From: Microbacterium pumilum | GTDB taxonomy: Bacteria > Actinomycetota > Actinomycetes > Actinomycetales > Microbacteriaceae | Length of the DNA: 64,000 nt | Direction of reading: 5' to 3' | Assembly (NCBI RefSeq): GCF_039530225.1 | Contig: NZ_BAAAOH010000001.1 | Location: 806,001-870,000, forward strand | In this document: piece after piece, positions 8,538-16,328 of the stretch | Layout: each line of letters begins with the position of its first letter | How positions within the stretch are numbered: the stretch's first letter is position 1 | Notes under the pieces: model-generated | Seen by the model: only the letters and a program-made list of their open reading frames with translations | The model's database searches: none | Told to the model about the DNA's origin: nothing | Position numbers and translations under genes: made by a program

Positions 8538-9031
8538 GAGAACGCTTACGGTGCGCTCTGCTGGATGTCGGACCCGGCCGTCGAGCTGGGCATCGACCCT
8601 GCCAGGCCGGTGATCGCCGGTCAGAGCGCCGGCGCAGGGCTGGCGGCCGGGGTGACCCTGCTCGTTCGGGAGCGCGGGGGTCCGGTAGTGTGCGGGCAGA
8701 TTCTCGTCAGCCCCATGCTCGATGACCGCCGCGGCGGTCCGGATGTCGGTTCCCCGACCGCTGCAGCGCAGCGGTCGACCTGTCCGACCCACCACCGGCA
8801 TTCAACTCCACGGGGAGCAGCGAGGTCTTCCGCGATGAGGCCGTCGCGTACGCCTCACGCAACTGGGCATGTGGCGGGATCGCCGAGCTTCATGTCTGGC
8901 CGAGCGGCTTTCACGGATTCGAGAACCTCACGCCGCGGGCGGCTCTGTCTGTGGCGGCCGCGGCCGCGAGGGACGGATGGGTACACCGCCTGCTCGACGG
9001 CCATCACGGAAGCCCGCAGCGGTCAGCCTGA
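8538..9031 (+). pseudogene. Decayed alpha/beta-hydrolase (acetyl-esterase / HSL-type) remnant
   Basis: Two fragments in different frames align with one HSL-type esterase. Frame one (from 8538) reads ENAYGALCWM, then ELGIDPARPVIAGQSAGAGL with the GxSxG nucleophile elbow, and ILVSPMLDDR. Frame two (from about 8774 to a TGA at 9029-9031) reads AVDLSDPPPAFNSTGSSEVF and HVWPSGFHGFE, which carries the catalytic histidine. The oxyanion HGGG region upstream is absent, about 30 residues of the lid region after MLDDR are missing, and the frame changes near 8760-8774. The gene cannot encode an intact enzyme. Confidence 0.75.
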
Positions 9032-9051
9032 GCTCGCGTGCTGAGAACTCC

Positions 9052-10104
9052 TCACGGCGACGGCTCGAACCAGTCGAAGTTGCGCTTGAACGCGGACGTC
9101 GGCATGAGCGTCGTCGGCTCGGTGCCATCGGAGTTGATGACGATCACGCTGTTGTCCGGATGGGCGAACTGATTCGAGTCCGGGTCGAGTGCGAACACGA
9201 TCTGACTGCCGTCGGGTGACCATTCGGGCGTGATCGGGAAGGTCCCGTCGGGTGGGATGTAGATCTGCGTGAGTCCGGAGCCGTCGGCGCCGACCGTCCA
9301 GATCCCACCCACGGGTTGGTTGCGCTCTGCTGCGAAGAGGATCTTCTCCCCGTCGGGTGACCATCGCGCCCACCAGCTCGGGGCGATGTTGCCCGTCTCG
9401 ACGGGCCGCAGATCGGTGCCGTCTGTGGCCACGATCCAGAGGCTGCCGCCGAGATCCCAGTCCGGCTCCGGCATCCCGCGGAAGAACAGCAGCTCTGTCC
9501 CATCAGGTGAGTAGTCGAGCGGCACGTCGTGACCGCCGGTGTCGGTCGTCGTGACCCGTACCAGGTCGTCGCCGGAGGGAGAGGCCGCGGTGTAGACGCC
9601 GGTCCGGGACGCATCGGCGTTCGCCCATCCCTCGGATGCGATGCGCGTGCCGTCGGGGGACCACAGCTGGGCGACGAGGTTGAGGTCGGGGTCGACAGCG
9701 GACAGGAATGCGGGTTCACCCCCTTCGACGGGGATCGTTGCGCTGGTCAGCGGGCCGACGGGCTGCGCGGAGGGCAGCAGCAGCACCGATGATCCGTCGG
9801 GTGATACTCGAGCGCAGCATGCCTCGCCGAGGTCCGTGAGCTGCTTTTCCGGTGACCCGTCTCCCGGAACGAGGAAGACCGTCTCGTCGCCGTACTGCCC
9901 GCCCGCCCGGGTGAACAGCAGGGATCCCTCCAGTTCGACACCTGCAGTCGCCGTGGCAGTCGGCGGCGCGGTACTCGGTTCCGCCGGCGTACCGGCGCAC
10001 CCCGGCAGAACCGCCACGACGAGCATCCCGGCTGTCGTGAGCCGGCTTCCACGAGAACTCCTGGCGGACGCTCGGTCACGACCGACGACTGGCCACCTCT
10101 TCAC
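9052..10104 (-). CDS. Putative lipoprotein with TolB-like / PD40 beta-propeller repeats
   Basis: 350 residues from a GTG at 10104, chosen because GAGAGGA lies about 8 nt upstream and because it places a lipoprotein signal at the N-terminus: a basic region, a hydrophobic MLVVAVLPG and lipobox Cys36. The mature part contains at least five WSPDG/YSPDG/SPDG motifs, each followed by a hydrophobic strand: the PD40/WD40-like repeats of TolB-type six-bladed propellers. It is probably surface-anchored. Function is unknown; propellers of this kind bind proteins or sugars. No operon partner is evident. Confidence 0.8.
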   Translation of the reverse strand: MKRWPVVGRDRASARSSRGSRLTTAGMLVVAVLPGCAGTPAEPSTAPPTATATAGVELEGSLLFTRAGGQYGDETVFLVPGDGSPEKQLTDLGEACCARVSPDGSSVLLLPSAQPVGPLTSATIPVEGGEPAFLSAVDPDLNLVAQLWSPDGTRIASEGWANADASRTGVYTAASPSGDDLVRVTTTDTGGHDVPLDYSPDGTELLFFRGMPEPDWDLGGSLWIVATDGTDLRPVETGNIAPSWWARWSPDGEKILFAAERNQPVGGIWTVGADGSGLTQIYIPPDGTFPITPEWSPDGSQIVFALDPDSNQFAHPDNSVIVINSDGTEPTTLMPTSAFKRNFDWFEPSP

Positions 10105-10216
10105 GCCGACATCCTCTCGGATCTGCGCTGTCGGCGACAGGTCGAACTGCGTACTCGGCCACTTACGGACCCGCCCTCGCAAGAGCGGGTCGCATCTACA
10201 GCAGAACGACGCGTCC

Positions 10217-11449
10217 CTATGACTGAGTCGGTGCAGACGCCGCTGCGGCGGGCGTGCCGCTGAGAACCCGCGCACCCCACCGGCCCGCGCGCCCGGACAG
10301 AACGTGCGCCGGCGCTTCGACCAGGTAGTAGAAGCCGGTGGCCAGGATGAGTGCGATCGGGATGACGATGAGCATGAAGATTCCCAGAGACACGTCGGGC
10401 ATGAGGTGGCGGATCGCCACGATCAGCGGAACGTGCACGAGGTAGAGGCTGAACGAGATCCGACCCGCGAAGCGAGCCGGGCGCAGTGTCAGGATGCGGC
10501 CGCACAGCCGAGAACCGAGGGCGCTCACGACGATCAGCAGAGCGCCGACCGGGATGAGTGCCGTCAAGAGCGGTGGCATCCAGGAGGCGGCCATCGCCTC
10601 AGGGCCGACCAGCCAGCGGGCGATGAGGAGAAGGAGGCCGGCCGTCACGGCCGCGGCCCAGATCAGCCACGAATAGCGCACCGCATTGATCACCGCAATG
10701 AGTTTCGTCACACCCTCCAGCCCGACCGCGAGCAGAACGCCGATCATGAAGACAGGCAGGTACAGGAACGAGGCCGTGCCGGTGAGCGCCCCGATCCACA
10801 CCCCGACGAGGCATGCGGCGATGCCCACCACCCACCACCGCTTCACGACGATGGCGATGATGCCGAAGACCGGGAGCGCGAGCGAAAAGATCATCTCCCA
10901 CTGGATCGACCACAGCGGGTTGTCGATCTGGTACTGGCCGTTGAGCAGATCGAGCGCGCTCAGCACGCTCGCCCAGGTGAGCTGGGGCGTGCTCGCCATG
11001 TCGAGCCACCGGGATGCCCCGGGCACCAGGGTCTGCGGGTGGAGGAGGATGAGCAACGACGCCAGGGCGACAGCGCCGGCGACGGGGACCATGAGTCGCA
11101 CGACACGGCGTGGAAAGTACGCAGCCCAGTTGAATCCACCGCGCAGTACGGGAAGAGCGAGGACGAATCCCGACAGCACGAAGAAGAGGACCACTGCCTC
11201 GGGCCCCGCGTTGGTGAGTTTGAGCGGACTGTACGTCAGCCACCACAGCGCCGAGCCGGGCTGCGGCGGTTCACCGCCCGGCATCACCACCGCCGACATC
11301 GCCGGCGTCACAAGGAGGGTGTGATGCACCAGGACGACGAGCGCAGCAACACCACGGAGGCCGTCAAGGGACCTGAACCGGTCCGCACCGACGGTCGCGC
11401 TCCGTTCGGGCGCCACCGTAGACGTTGTCGACACTGCGGAACTCCACAC
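10217..11449 (-). CDS. Acyltransferase family 3 (OatA/OafA-like) membrane protein
   Basis: 410 residues with about ten membrane segments. Near the N-terminus FRSLDGLRGVAALVVLVHHT carries the R-x10-H motif of acyltransferase-3 proteins, and FFVLSGFVL, RRVVRLMVP, PLWSIQWEMIF and FSLYLVHVPLI follow in the family order. These enzymes transfer acetyl or other acyl groups to cell-surface sugars, lipids or peptidoglycan. No extracytoplasmic SGNH domain is attached. It stands alone between the propeller lipoprotein (same strand, 112 nt away) and the divergent ArsR gene. Confidence 0.85.
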   Translation of the reverse strand: MWSSAVSTTSTVAPERSATVGADRFRSLDGLRGVAALVVLVHHTLLVTPAMSAVVMPGGEPPQPGSALWWLTYSPLKLTNAGPEAVVLFFVLSGFVLALPVLRGGFNWAAYFPRRVVRLMVPVAGAVALASLLILLHPQTLVPGASRWLDMASTPQLTWASVLSALDLLNGQYQIDNPLWSIQWEMIFSLALPVFGIIAIVVKRWWVVGIAACLVGVWIGALTGTASFLYLPVFMIGVLLAVGLEGVTKLIAVINAVRYSWLIWAAAVTAGLLLLIARWLVGPEAMAASWMPPLLTALIPVGALLIVVSALGSRLCGRILTLRPARFAGRISFSLYLVHVPLIVAIRHLMPDVSLGIFMLIVIPIALILATGFYYLVEAPAHVLSGRAGRWGARVLSGTPAAAASAPTQS

Positions 11450-11570
11450 TCACACACACGTGCGTCATCACTGATGAAGGGGATGCGCACGGTCTGGACG
11501 GGGCCGCGGCGGGCGCAAAGGTACGGAGAATGGTAGCAATGCCTAACTGGGCGTCTGCCGAGCCGGTCTT

Positions 11571-11596
11571 ATCACTTAGCTCCTGTGCTAAGTGAT
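11571..11596. promoter_or_regulatory. Perfect 10-bp inverted repeat, likely ArsR operator
   Basis: ATCACTTAGC, six bases, then GCTAAGTGAT: a perfect palindrome 23 nt before the GTG start of the ArsR-family gene. A further half-site (ACTTAGC, 11609-11615) lies between it and the start, giving GCTAAGT-N15-ACTTAGC as a second inverted pair. This is the layout expected for an autoregulated ArsR/SdpR-type repressor. Confidence 0.6.
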
Positions 11597-11618
11597 GGAT
11601 GCCGCAATACTTAGCTTT

Positions 11619-11951
11619 GTGGCTCAGTATTCTTCGACGCTCGACACGGTGTTCGAGGCCCTGACAGACCCCACCCGCAGGGCGGTGATCCGTCGTCTGG
11701 GCGGCGGGCCGGCGAGCGTCGGCGAGTTGGCGAGCGAGTTCACGATGGCGCTGCCGTCCTTTCTGCGGCACATCCGGGCGCTGGAGGGCAGCGGACTCAT
11801 CCGCACCCGAAAGACCGGCCGGGTCCGCCTGTGCACTCTCGAACACGACCGCCTTGCGGTCGTCGACGGGTGGCTCGCCGAACAGCGCGCCATCTGGGAG
11901 AGCCGGACCGACCGACTCGAACAACATCTGCGTGAGGCGAAGGACGACTGA
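11619..11951 (+). CDS. ArsR/SdpR-family winged-helix repressor
   Basis: 110 residues from the GTG at 11619. The protein then begins MAQYSSTLDTVFEALTDPTR, the usual N-terminus of the SdpR-like ArsR subfamily; earlier GTG/ATG codons at 11592/11595 would fall inside the operator palindrome. The helix-turn-helix covers ASVGELASEFTMALPSFLRH and is followed by the wing RTRKTGRVRLC. There are no cysteine metal sites. Its TGA overlaps the ATG of the next gene by one base, so it is co-translated with an SRPBCC protein. This pair is common in actinobacteria. Autoregulation is inferred. Confidence 0.85.
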   Translation: MAQYSSTLDTVFEALTDPTRRAVIRRLGGGPASVGELASEFTMALPSFLRHIRALEGSGLIRTRKTGRVRLCTLEHDRLAVVDGWLAEQRAIWESRTDRLEQHLREAKDD

Positions 11952-12436
11952 TGAACCCCGACGAAATCAATCCCGATCTCGACCTGGAACTGAACCGGAT
12001 CATCCGCGCACCGCAGAGCGCGGTGTGGCGCGCGTGGACGAACCCCGATGAGCTGCAGCGATGGTTCATCCCTGCTCCGACGGTGCTGCGAGTCGATCGG
12101 CTCGACGTCCACCCTGGTGGTGGGCTTGTCACCTCCATGAGCGACGACGGCGCGAACTTCACTGCGCATATCGATGCGGTCTTCCTCGTCGTGGAGCCGG
12201 GGTCTCGCCTCGTCTGGACGAATGCGATCGACAGCATGTGGCGGCCGCAGCAGCCGCGGCCCGTGCCGCTCACGGCGGAGATTCGTCTGCTCGAGCATCC
12301 CCAAGGCACGGACTACCGCGTCGTCGTTCGCCACGGCCGACCTGAGGATCAGCGCTTGCACGCCGAGCTGGGGTTCTTCGAAGGCTGGGGAGCTGTCACC
12401 GAACAGCTCGCCGAGTTCGCTGAGCGGAGCAGCTGA
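11951..12436 (+). CDS. SRPBCC (AHSA1-like START fold) protein
   Basis: 161 residues: ELNRIIRAPQSAVWRAWTNP and DELQRWFIPAP at the N-terminus, then GGGLVTSMSDDG and FEGWGAVTEQLAEF at the C-terminus, the signature of Aha1-domain/SRPBCC proteins (hydrophobic-ligand cavity). It overlaps the ArsR stop by one base (TGATG). In such pairs the regulator is thought to control the SRPBCC gene; the ligand is unknown. Confidence 0.85.
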   Translation: MNPDEINPDLDLELNRIIRAPQSAVWRAWTNPDELQRWFIPAPTVLRVDRLDVHPGGGLVTSMSDDGANFTAHIDAVFLVVEPGSRLVWTNAIDSMWRPQQPRPVPLTAEIRLLEHPQGTDYRVVVRHGRPEDQRLHAELGFFEGWGAVTEQLAEFAERSS

Positions 12437-12444
12437 GCGGACGT

Positions 12445-13299
12445 TCAGCGGGTCCAGAAGTCCTCGGGACGGGATCCCTCACGGAAGCCGATCGCCTCGA
12501 GCATCGCGGTCGCCTCGGGAAAGCCAGCCGCGAGAGCCCCCGGTCCGTGGGAGTCGCTGCCGAAGCACACCGCCCGTCCGCCCTCCTCCGCCCACCATTG
12601 CGGAATCCAGGGCTCGAGCCGCCGGGTGTTCATCTCGAGCGCTCGTCCCGAGCTTGCGATTGCGCGCATCGCCCCACGGAACGGCTCTTCGAACCTGCGC
12701 GGGTCGAATGGCCCTGCGGTCGCGACAGGCCACGAGCGAACTGCGTAGTCGATGTGGGTGAACACCACGAAGGAGTCGGAACCGGCGACCATTCGTGGGA
12801 TCTCCGCGAGGTACTCCCACATGACCGCATCCGCCGGCCGGTAGCGGTAGAGGGTGGCCGGCTCCGCGCGATCGCCGGCAGCGAACGGGAGCATATGCAG
12901 CGACCCGTTGACGCGATCGATGACACCGCTCGACAGCAACGGCGCGGCGTGCGCGTCCCACAGGTGCGGCTGCCCGAACTCGACACCGGTGAGGATGCGG
13001 AGCTGGGGGTACGCATGGCGGCAGTGATCGATCGCTGCAAGGTAACCGTCGGCGTCGAACCGCGGCAGCCGGACGTGCCCCGTCGCGTCGACGTACTTCT
13101 GTGCGTATTCGCCGATGTCACCGTCGTCCGCCCGCCAGGAATCCTCGAAATCAAGGTGCTCTGTGAACACGAGCGCGGGCAGCCCGATCCGCACCGCGTG
13201 TTCGCACATTCGGGACATCGACCCCGGAGACTCCGGATGCGATCCCCAATCCCACGACCACTCGCTGTGGACGTGCGAGTCAGCGGGCAGGGTCGTCAT
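12445..13299 (-). CDS. PHP-domain phosphoesterase (histidinol-phosphatase-like)
   Basis: 284 residues with the PHP metal-site motifs in order: DSHVHSEWSW near residue 8, VFTEHLDF, LTGVEFG, VFTHIDYAVR and CFGSDSHGPG. These place it with HisK-type histidinol-phosphatases and related PHP phosphoesterases. No his genes are nearby, so histidine biosynthesis is only one possibility. It lies 27 nt downstream of dnaB on the same strand and may be read through from it. Confidence 0.8.
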   Translation of the reverse strand: MTTLPADSHVHSEWSWDWGSHPESPGSMSRMCEHAVRIGLPALVFTEHLDFEDSWRADDGDIGEYAQKYVDATGHVRLPRFDADGYLAAIDHCRHAYPQLRILTGVEFGQPHLWDAHAAPLLSSGVIDRVNGSLHMLPFAAGDRAEPATLYRYRPADAVMWEYLAEIPRMVAGSDSFVVFTHIDYAVRSWPVATAGPFDPRRFEEPFRGAMRAIASSGRALEMNTRRLEPWIPQWWAEEGGRAVCFGSDSHGPGALAAGFPEATAMLEAIGFREGSRPEDFWTR

Positions 13300-13326
13300 C
13301 GCGCCGAGCGGGCCATCTGTAGCGGC

Positions 13327-14694
13327 CTACAGCCCGACCGCCATGTCGGTGAAGCGCGAGAAGTGGCCCTGGAATGCCACGGTCACGGTGTCCGTGGGCC
13401 CGTTGCGGTGCTTGGCGACGATCAGGTCGGCCTCGCCCGCCCGCGGGTTCTCCTTCTCGTAGGCGGCCTCGCGGTGCAGCAGGATGACCATGTCGGCATC
13501 CTGCTCGAGCGAACCCGACTCGCGGAGGTCGGACAGCGCGGGCTTCTTGTCGGCGCGCTGCTCGGGACCACGGTTCAGCTGCGACAGCGCGATGACCGGC
13601 ACACCCAGCTCCTTGGCGAGGAGCTTCAGCGCACGCGAGAACTCCGACACCTCTTGCTGGCGCGACTCGACGCGCTTGCCCGACGTCATGAGCTGGAGGT
13701 AGTCGATGACCACCATCTTGAGGCCCACGCGCTGCTTGAGCCGACGGCACTTCGCACGGATCTCGACGAGCGTCATGTTGGGGCTGTCATCGATGTAGAG
13801 CGGTGCGTCGTTGATGCGACCGCGCACCGACGCGATGGTGGTCCAGTCGCGGGAATCCAGCGTGCCCTTGCGCATCGCCTGCAGCGGCACAGATGCCTCA
13901 GCGCTCATGAGTCGCATGGCGATCTCGCTGCGGCCCATCTCGAGTGAGAAGAAGATCGTCGGCAGGGAGTGCTTGATCGCTGCCGACCTCGCGAAGTCGA
14001 GGGCGAGCGTCGACTTGCCGAGGGCGGGTCGCGCGGCGATGATGATGAGCTGACCGGGGTGCAGCCCGTTGGTGAGCTGATCCATCTGCGCGAAGCCGGT
14101 GGGCACGCCGGTCATCTGTCCGTCACGGCCTCGTGCGGCCTCGATCTCGTCGACGGCCGCATCGACCGCGATCGTCAGCGGAACGTAGTCCTCGGCGGCA
14201 TCGGCGCCCGTGACGCCGTAGATCTCCGCCTGGGCATTGTTGACGAGGTCGAGTGCCTCACCCTCGCCGGCGTAGCCCATCTGCACGATGCGCGTGCCGG
14301 CCTCGACGAGACGCCGCAGCAGCGCGCGCTCCGCGACGATCGAGGCGTAGTACCCGGCGTTCGCCGCCGTGGGCACGATCGAGGTGAGCGTGTGCAGGTA
14401 GTCGGCGCCCCCCGCACGCTGCAGCTCACCGGTCTTGATGAGCTCGTCGGTGACCGCCACGACATCGGTCGGCTCGCCATGCGAATACAGCGAGAGCACG
14501 GCCTCGAAGATCAGCTCGTGCTTGGGCACGTAGAAGTCGGTGCCGCGGAGCGATTCGATCACGTCGGCGACGGCATCCTTCGACAGCAGCATTCCGCCGA
14601 GCGCGCTCTGCTCTGCGAGCAGGTCATGAGGAGGCGTCCGCTCGTGCGTGCGGGGTCCGCCCATCCGCTCATCGGAGATGTCGGCTATCGACAT
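13327..14694 (-). CDS. dnaB: Replicative DNA helicase DnaB
   Basis: 455 residues from the ATG at 14694 (MSIADISDERMGGPRTHERT). The N-terminal primase-binding domain (PHDLLAEQSALGGMLLSKDA) is followed by the RecA-like helicase domain with Walker A ARPALGKST near residues 220-228, FFSLEMGRSEIAMRL, Walker B VVIDYLQLM and the DnaB C-terminal DLRESGSLEQDADMV. The length is normal and no intein interrupts the motifs, unlike many mycobacterial dnaB genes. It forms the hexamer that unwinds the fork on the lagging strand. Normally follows rplI; here the two are separated by the divergent surface-protein genes. Confidence 0.95.
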   Translation of the reverse strand: MSIADISDERMGGPRTHERTPPHDLLAEQSALGGMLLSKDAVADVIESLRGTDFYVPKHELIFEAVLSLYSHGEPTDVVAVTDELIKTGELQRAGGADYLHTLTSIVPTAANAGYYASIVAERALLRRLVEAGTRIVQMGYAGEGEALDLVNNAQAEIYGVTGADAAEDYVPLTIAVDAAVDEIEAARGRDGQMTGVPTGFAQMDQLTNGLHPGQLIIIAARPALGKSTLALDFARSAAIKHSLPTIFFSLEMGRSEIAMRLMSAEASVPLQAMRKGTLDSRDWTTIASVRGRINDAPLYIDDSPNMTLVEIRAKCRRLKQRVGLKMVVIDYLQLMTSGKRVESRQQEVSEFSRALKLLAKELGVPVIALSQLNRGPEQRADKKPALSDLRESGSLEQDADMVILLHREAAYEKENPRAGEADLIVAKHRNGPTDTVTVAFQGHFSRFTDMAVGL

Positions 14695-14772
14695 GTGCAG
14701 TGTCCTCCACGCGGTATTCGGGCAATCCTGGTGCGGCCGGCGGGTGCGCGCGGGCATGCGCGAGCACGGTCA

Positions 14773-14800
14773 TGCATCGGATGCCGCAGCATCCGATGCA
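14773..14800. repeat. Perfect 12-bp hairpin upstream of dnaB
   Basis: Arms 14773-14784 and 14789-14800 (TGCATCGGATGC and its complement) with a CGCA loop. It lies 79 nt upstream of the dnaB start, has no T-run, and is built from the GGATGC motif common in this genome. It could be a protein site or an RNA structure in the dnaB leader. Confidence 0.6.
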
Positions 14801-14913
14801 GTCCCATATCAGTGGAGCATCATCCACCGACATCGTCCACGCCGACGTGCGGTGCGGTCCTCCCCGGGCCGGACCCCACGCTAGAGAGCGGGTATTCGAT
14901 GTGCAACTCGGCC

Positions 14914-15111
14914 TGTGGATAAGTCTGTGGAATGTATGCGCGAAACGCCGGGAAGCCTGTGCACAACCCCTGTGGAGAGTCTCTCGGCGATGGCGGATCG
15001 CGATCGAGGTTCTTCGATCTGATCAGGGATTCTAGATTTCACAGCTTGTGGATGGCGATGTGGTTGAAGTACGGCTTGAAGGTTCCGTCGATGACCGCGA
15101 CCTGTGCACAA
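14914..15111. promoter_or_regulatory. Cluster of DnaA-box-like sites upstream of dnaB
   Basis: A perfect box TGTGGATAA at 14914-14922 (complement of TTATCCACA), then near-matches TGTGGAATG 14926-14934, TGTGCACAA 14958-14966, TGTGGAGAG 14971-14979, TGTGGATGG 15047-15055 and a second TGTGCACAA 15103-15111. The 11-mer CCTGTGCACAA occurs twice. Most share one orientation. A DnaA-dependent control or titration site is inferred. Confidence 0.5.
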
Positions 15112-15276
15112 AGTACGCCCCCGATGCGCAGCCACCGACGGTGCGGCGAGCGCCGGAGTCGACAGGGGCATAGACAGACGTCGCGGCAGACGTTATCGTC
15201 TTCAGAGATCCAGGCACCCCGTTTGACGCGATCACATCGCTGCTCGCGTGACGTTCTTCGTCGCACAGGAGGTGAC

Positions 15277-16242
15277 ATGGACCCCGAGGCAATCAGCCCG
15301 CAGCCGAACATCCGGCGACTGCTGTTCGTCGCCGTCGGCGTCGCATTCGCCTGGGTGCTGCTCACGCTCGCGATGGGTGTCGGCTCGTCCGGCGCCCGCG
15401 CTGAGCAGACGGATGACGGGGGTGCCCTCTCACGCGTGAGTTCGGTCATGGATGAGACCACCGATGCCGTGACGGATACCGGAGCCGCCGCGACCGTTGC
15501 GATATCACACGCCACCAGCTCTGTTCCGCCGGCCCCGCCCGCGCAGGTGCCGATCGTGGCAGCCGTCGTCGATACGGTCGCACCCATCGTCGAAACAGTC
15601 ACCTCGACGGTGAACGACACCGTCGCACCGGGAGTGGTGGCCCCGATCGTCGCGCCGGTGGTGGAGGTCGTATCGGCCGTCCCCGCCGTGGGCGACGTCG
15701 TCTCGGAAACCGCACTCGATCAGGCCCTTCCCGCCGCTGCGGCCGATGTGGACGAGACGCTGCGGCACCTCATTTCGACGGTGACCGACACCGTGGGCGG
15801 TGTGATCCCTCCCCTTCCGTCGGTGCTTCCGTCGCTTCCGGATGTCGCAGCGCCGACGGAGATGCACCCGTCCACCAGCACGGGATCGCGTGCCACGCCG
15901 ACGGACTCCGCGGGCACGGTCACCGCCGGCACCCTCACGGACTCGTGGTCGCCCGCTGGGTGGACGGTCGTGCGCACGCTCACCGCGGGCATGGCGGCCA
16001 TGACGACCCTCGCTCTTTCGCCCGAGTTCGAACTCGGCTCAGCCGAACAGCCTCTTCCCCTCGGTGCGGCTCTGCCGGCCGATCTGCTCTCCATGGGATC
16101 CAGCGGTGCGGGTCCCGGCGTCTGGGGCATGCTCGCCCTCGCGTTCTTCGTTGCATACCGTGCCTGGGTGCTGCGCAAGACCGGCGAGAACGCCGACGCT
16201 CCTGCGGCGCCCCTGCTCGGCACCGACGTCTCTCCCGACTGA
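15277..16242 (+). CDS. Thr/Val/Pro-rich membrane-anchored surface protein, unknown function
   Basis: 321 residues from the ATG at 15277, preceded by AGGAGGT. The N-terminal hydrophobic segment (about 14-36, ending GARAEQ) looks like a signal peptide. Residues about 45-200 are low-complexity with recurring VVDTVAPIVETV-, VAPIVAPVVEVV- and TVTDTVGGV-like blocks, and the middle is rich in Ser/Thr/Pro. A C-terminal membrane segment (GMLALAFFVAYRAWVL) precedes a short RKTGEN tail; there is no LPXTG/LAXTG signal. I do not recognise a domain. It lies 86 nt before the chaplin-like gene on the same strand, so a shared surface role is likely but inferred. Confidence 0.7.
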   Translation: MDPEAISPQPNIRRLLFVAVGVAFAWVLLTLAMGVGSSGARAEQTDDGGALSRVSSVMDETTDAVTDTGAAATVAISHATSSVPPAPPAQVPIVAAVVDTVAPIVETVTSTVNDTVAPGVVAPIVAPVVEVVSAVPAVGDVVSETALDQALPAAAADVDETLRHLISTVTDTVGGVIPPLPSVLPSLPDVAAPTEMHPSTSTGSRATPTDSAGTVTAGTLTDSWSPAGWTVVRTLTAGMAAMTTLALSPEFELGSAEQPLPLGAALPADLLSMGSSGAGPGVWGMLALAFFVAYRAWVLRKTGENADAPAAPLLGTDVSPD

Positions 16243-16328
16243 TCGGAACCCGCCGCCGAACGCTGGCGGCCGAGTTCACCCGCGCGCGCTGCGCGCGGCA
16301 TCCGATCCCCAGTCAATAGGAGACAACC

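Larger units (their letters stand above)
14695..15276. other. 582-nt intergenic region between dnaB and the surface-protein genes
   Basis: No convincing gene. It contains a perfect 12-bp hairpin (14773-14800), a run of DnaA-box-like sequences (14914-15111) and the ribosome-binding site AGGAGGT (15267-15273) of the next gene. It must hold divergent promoters for dnaB and the surface locus, but I could not place -35/-10 pairs with confidence. Confidence 0.6.

Noticed and set aside
13327..14694. Intein in dnaB
   Set aside because: Length and motif spacing are those of an uninterrupted helicase.
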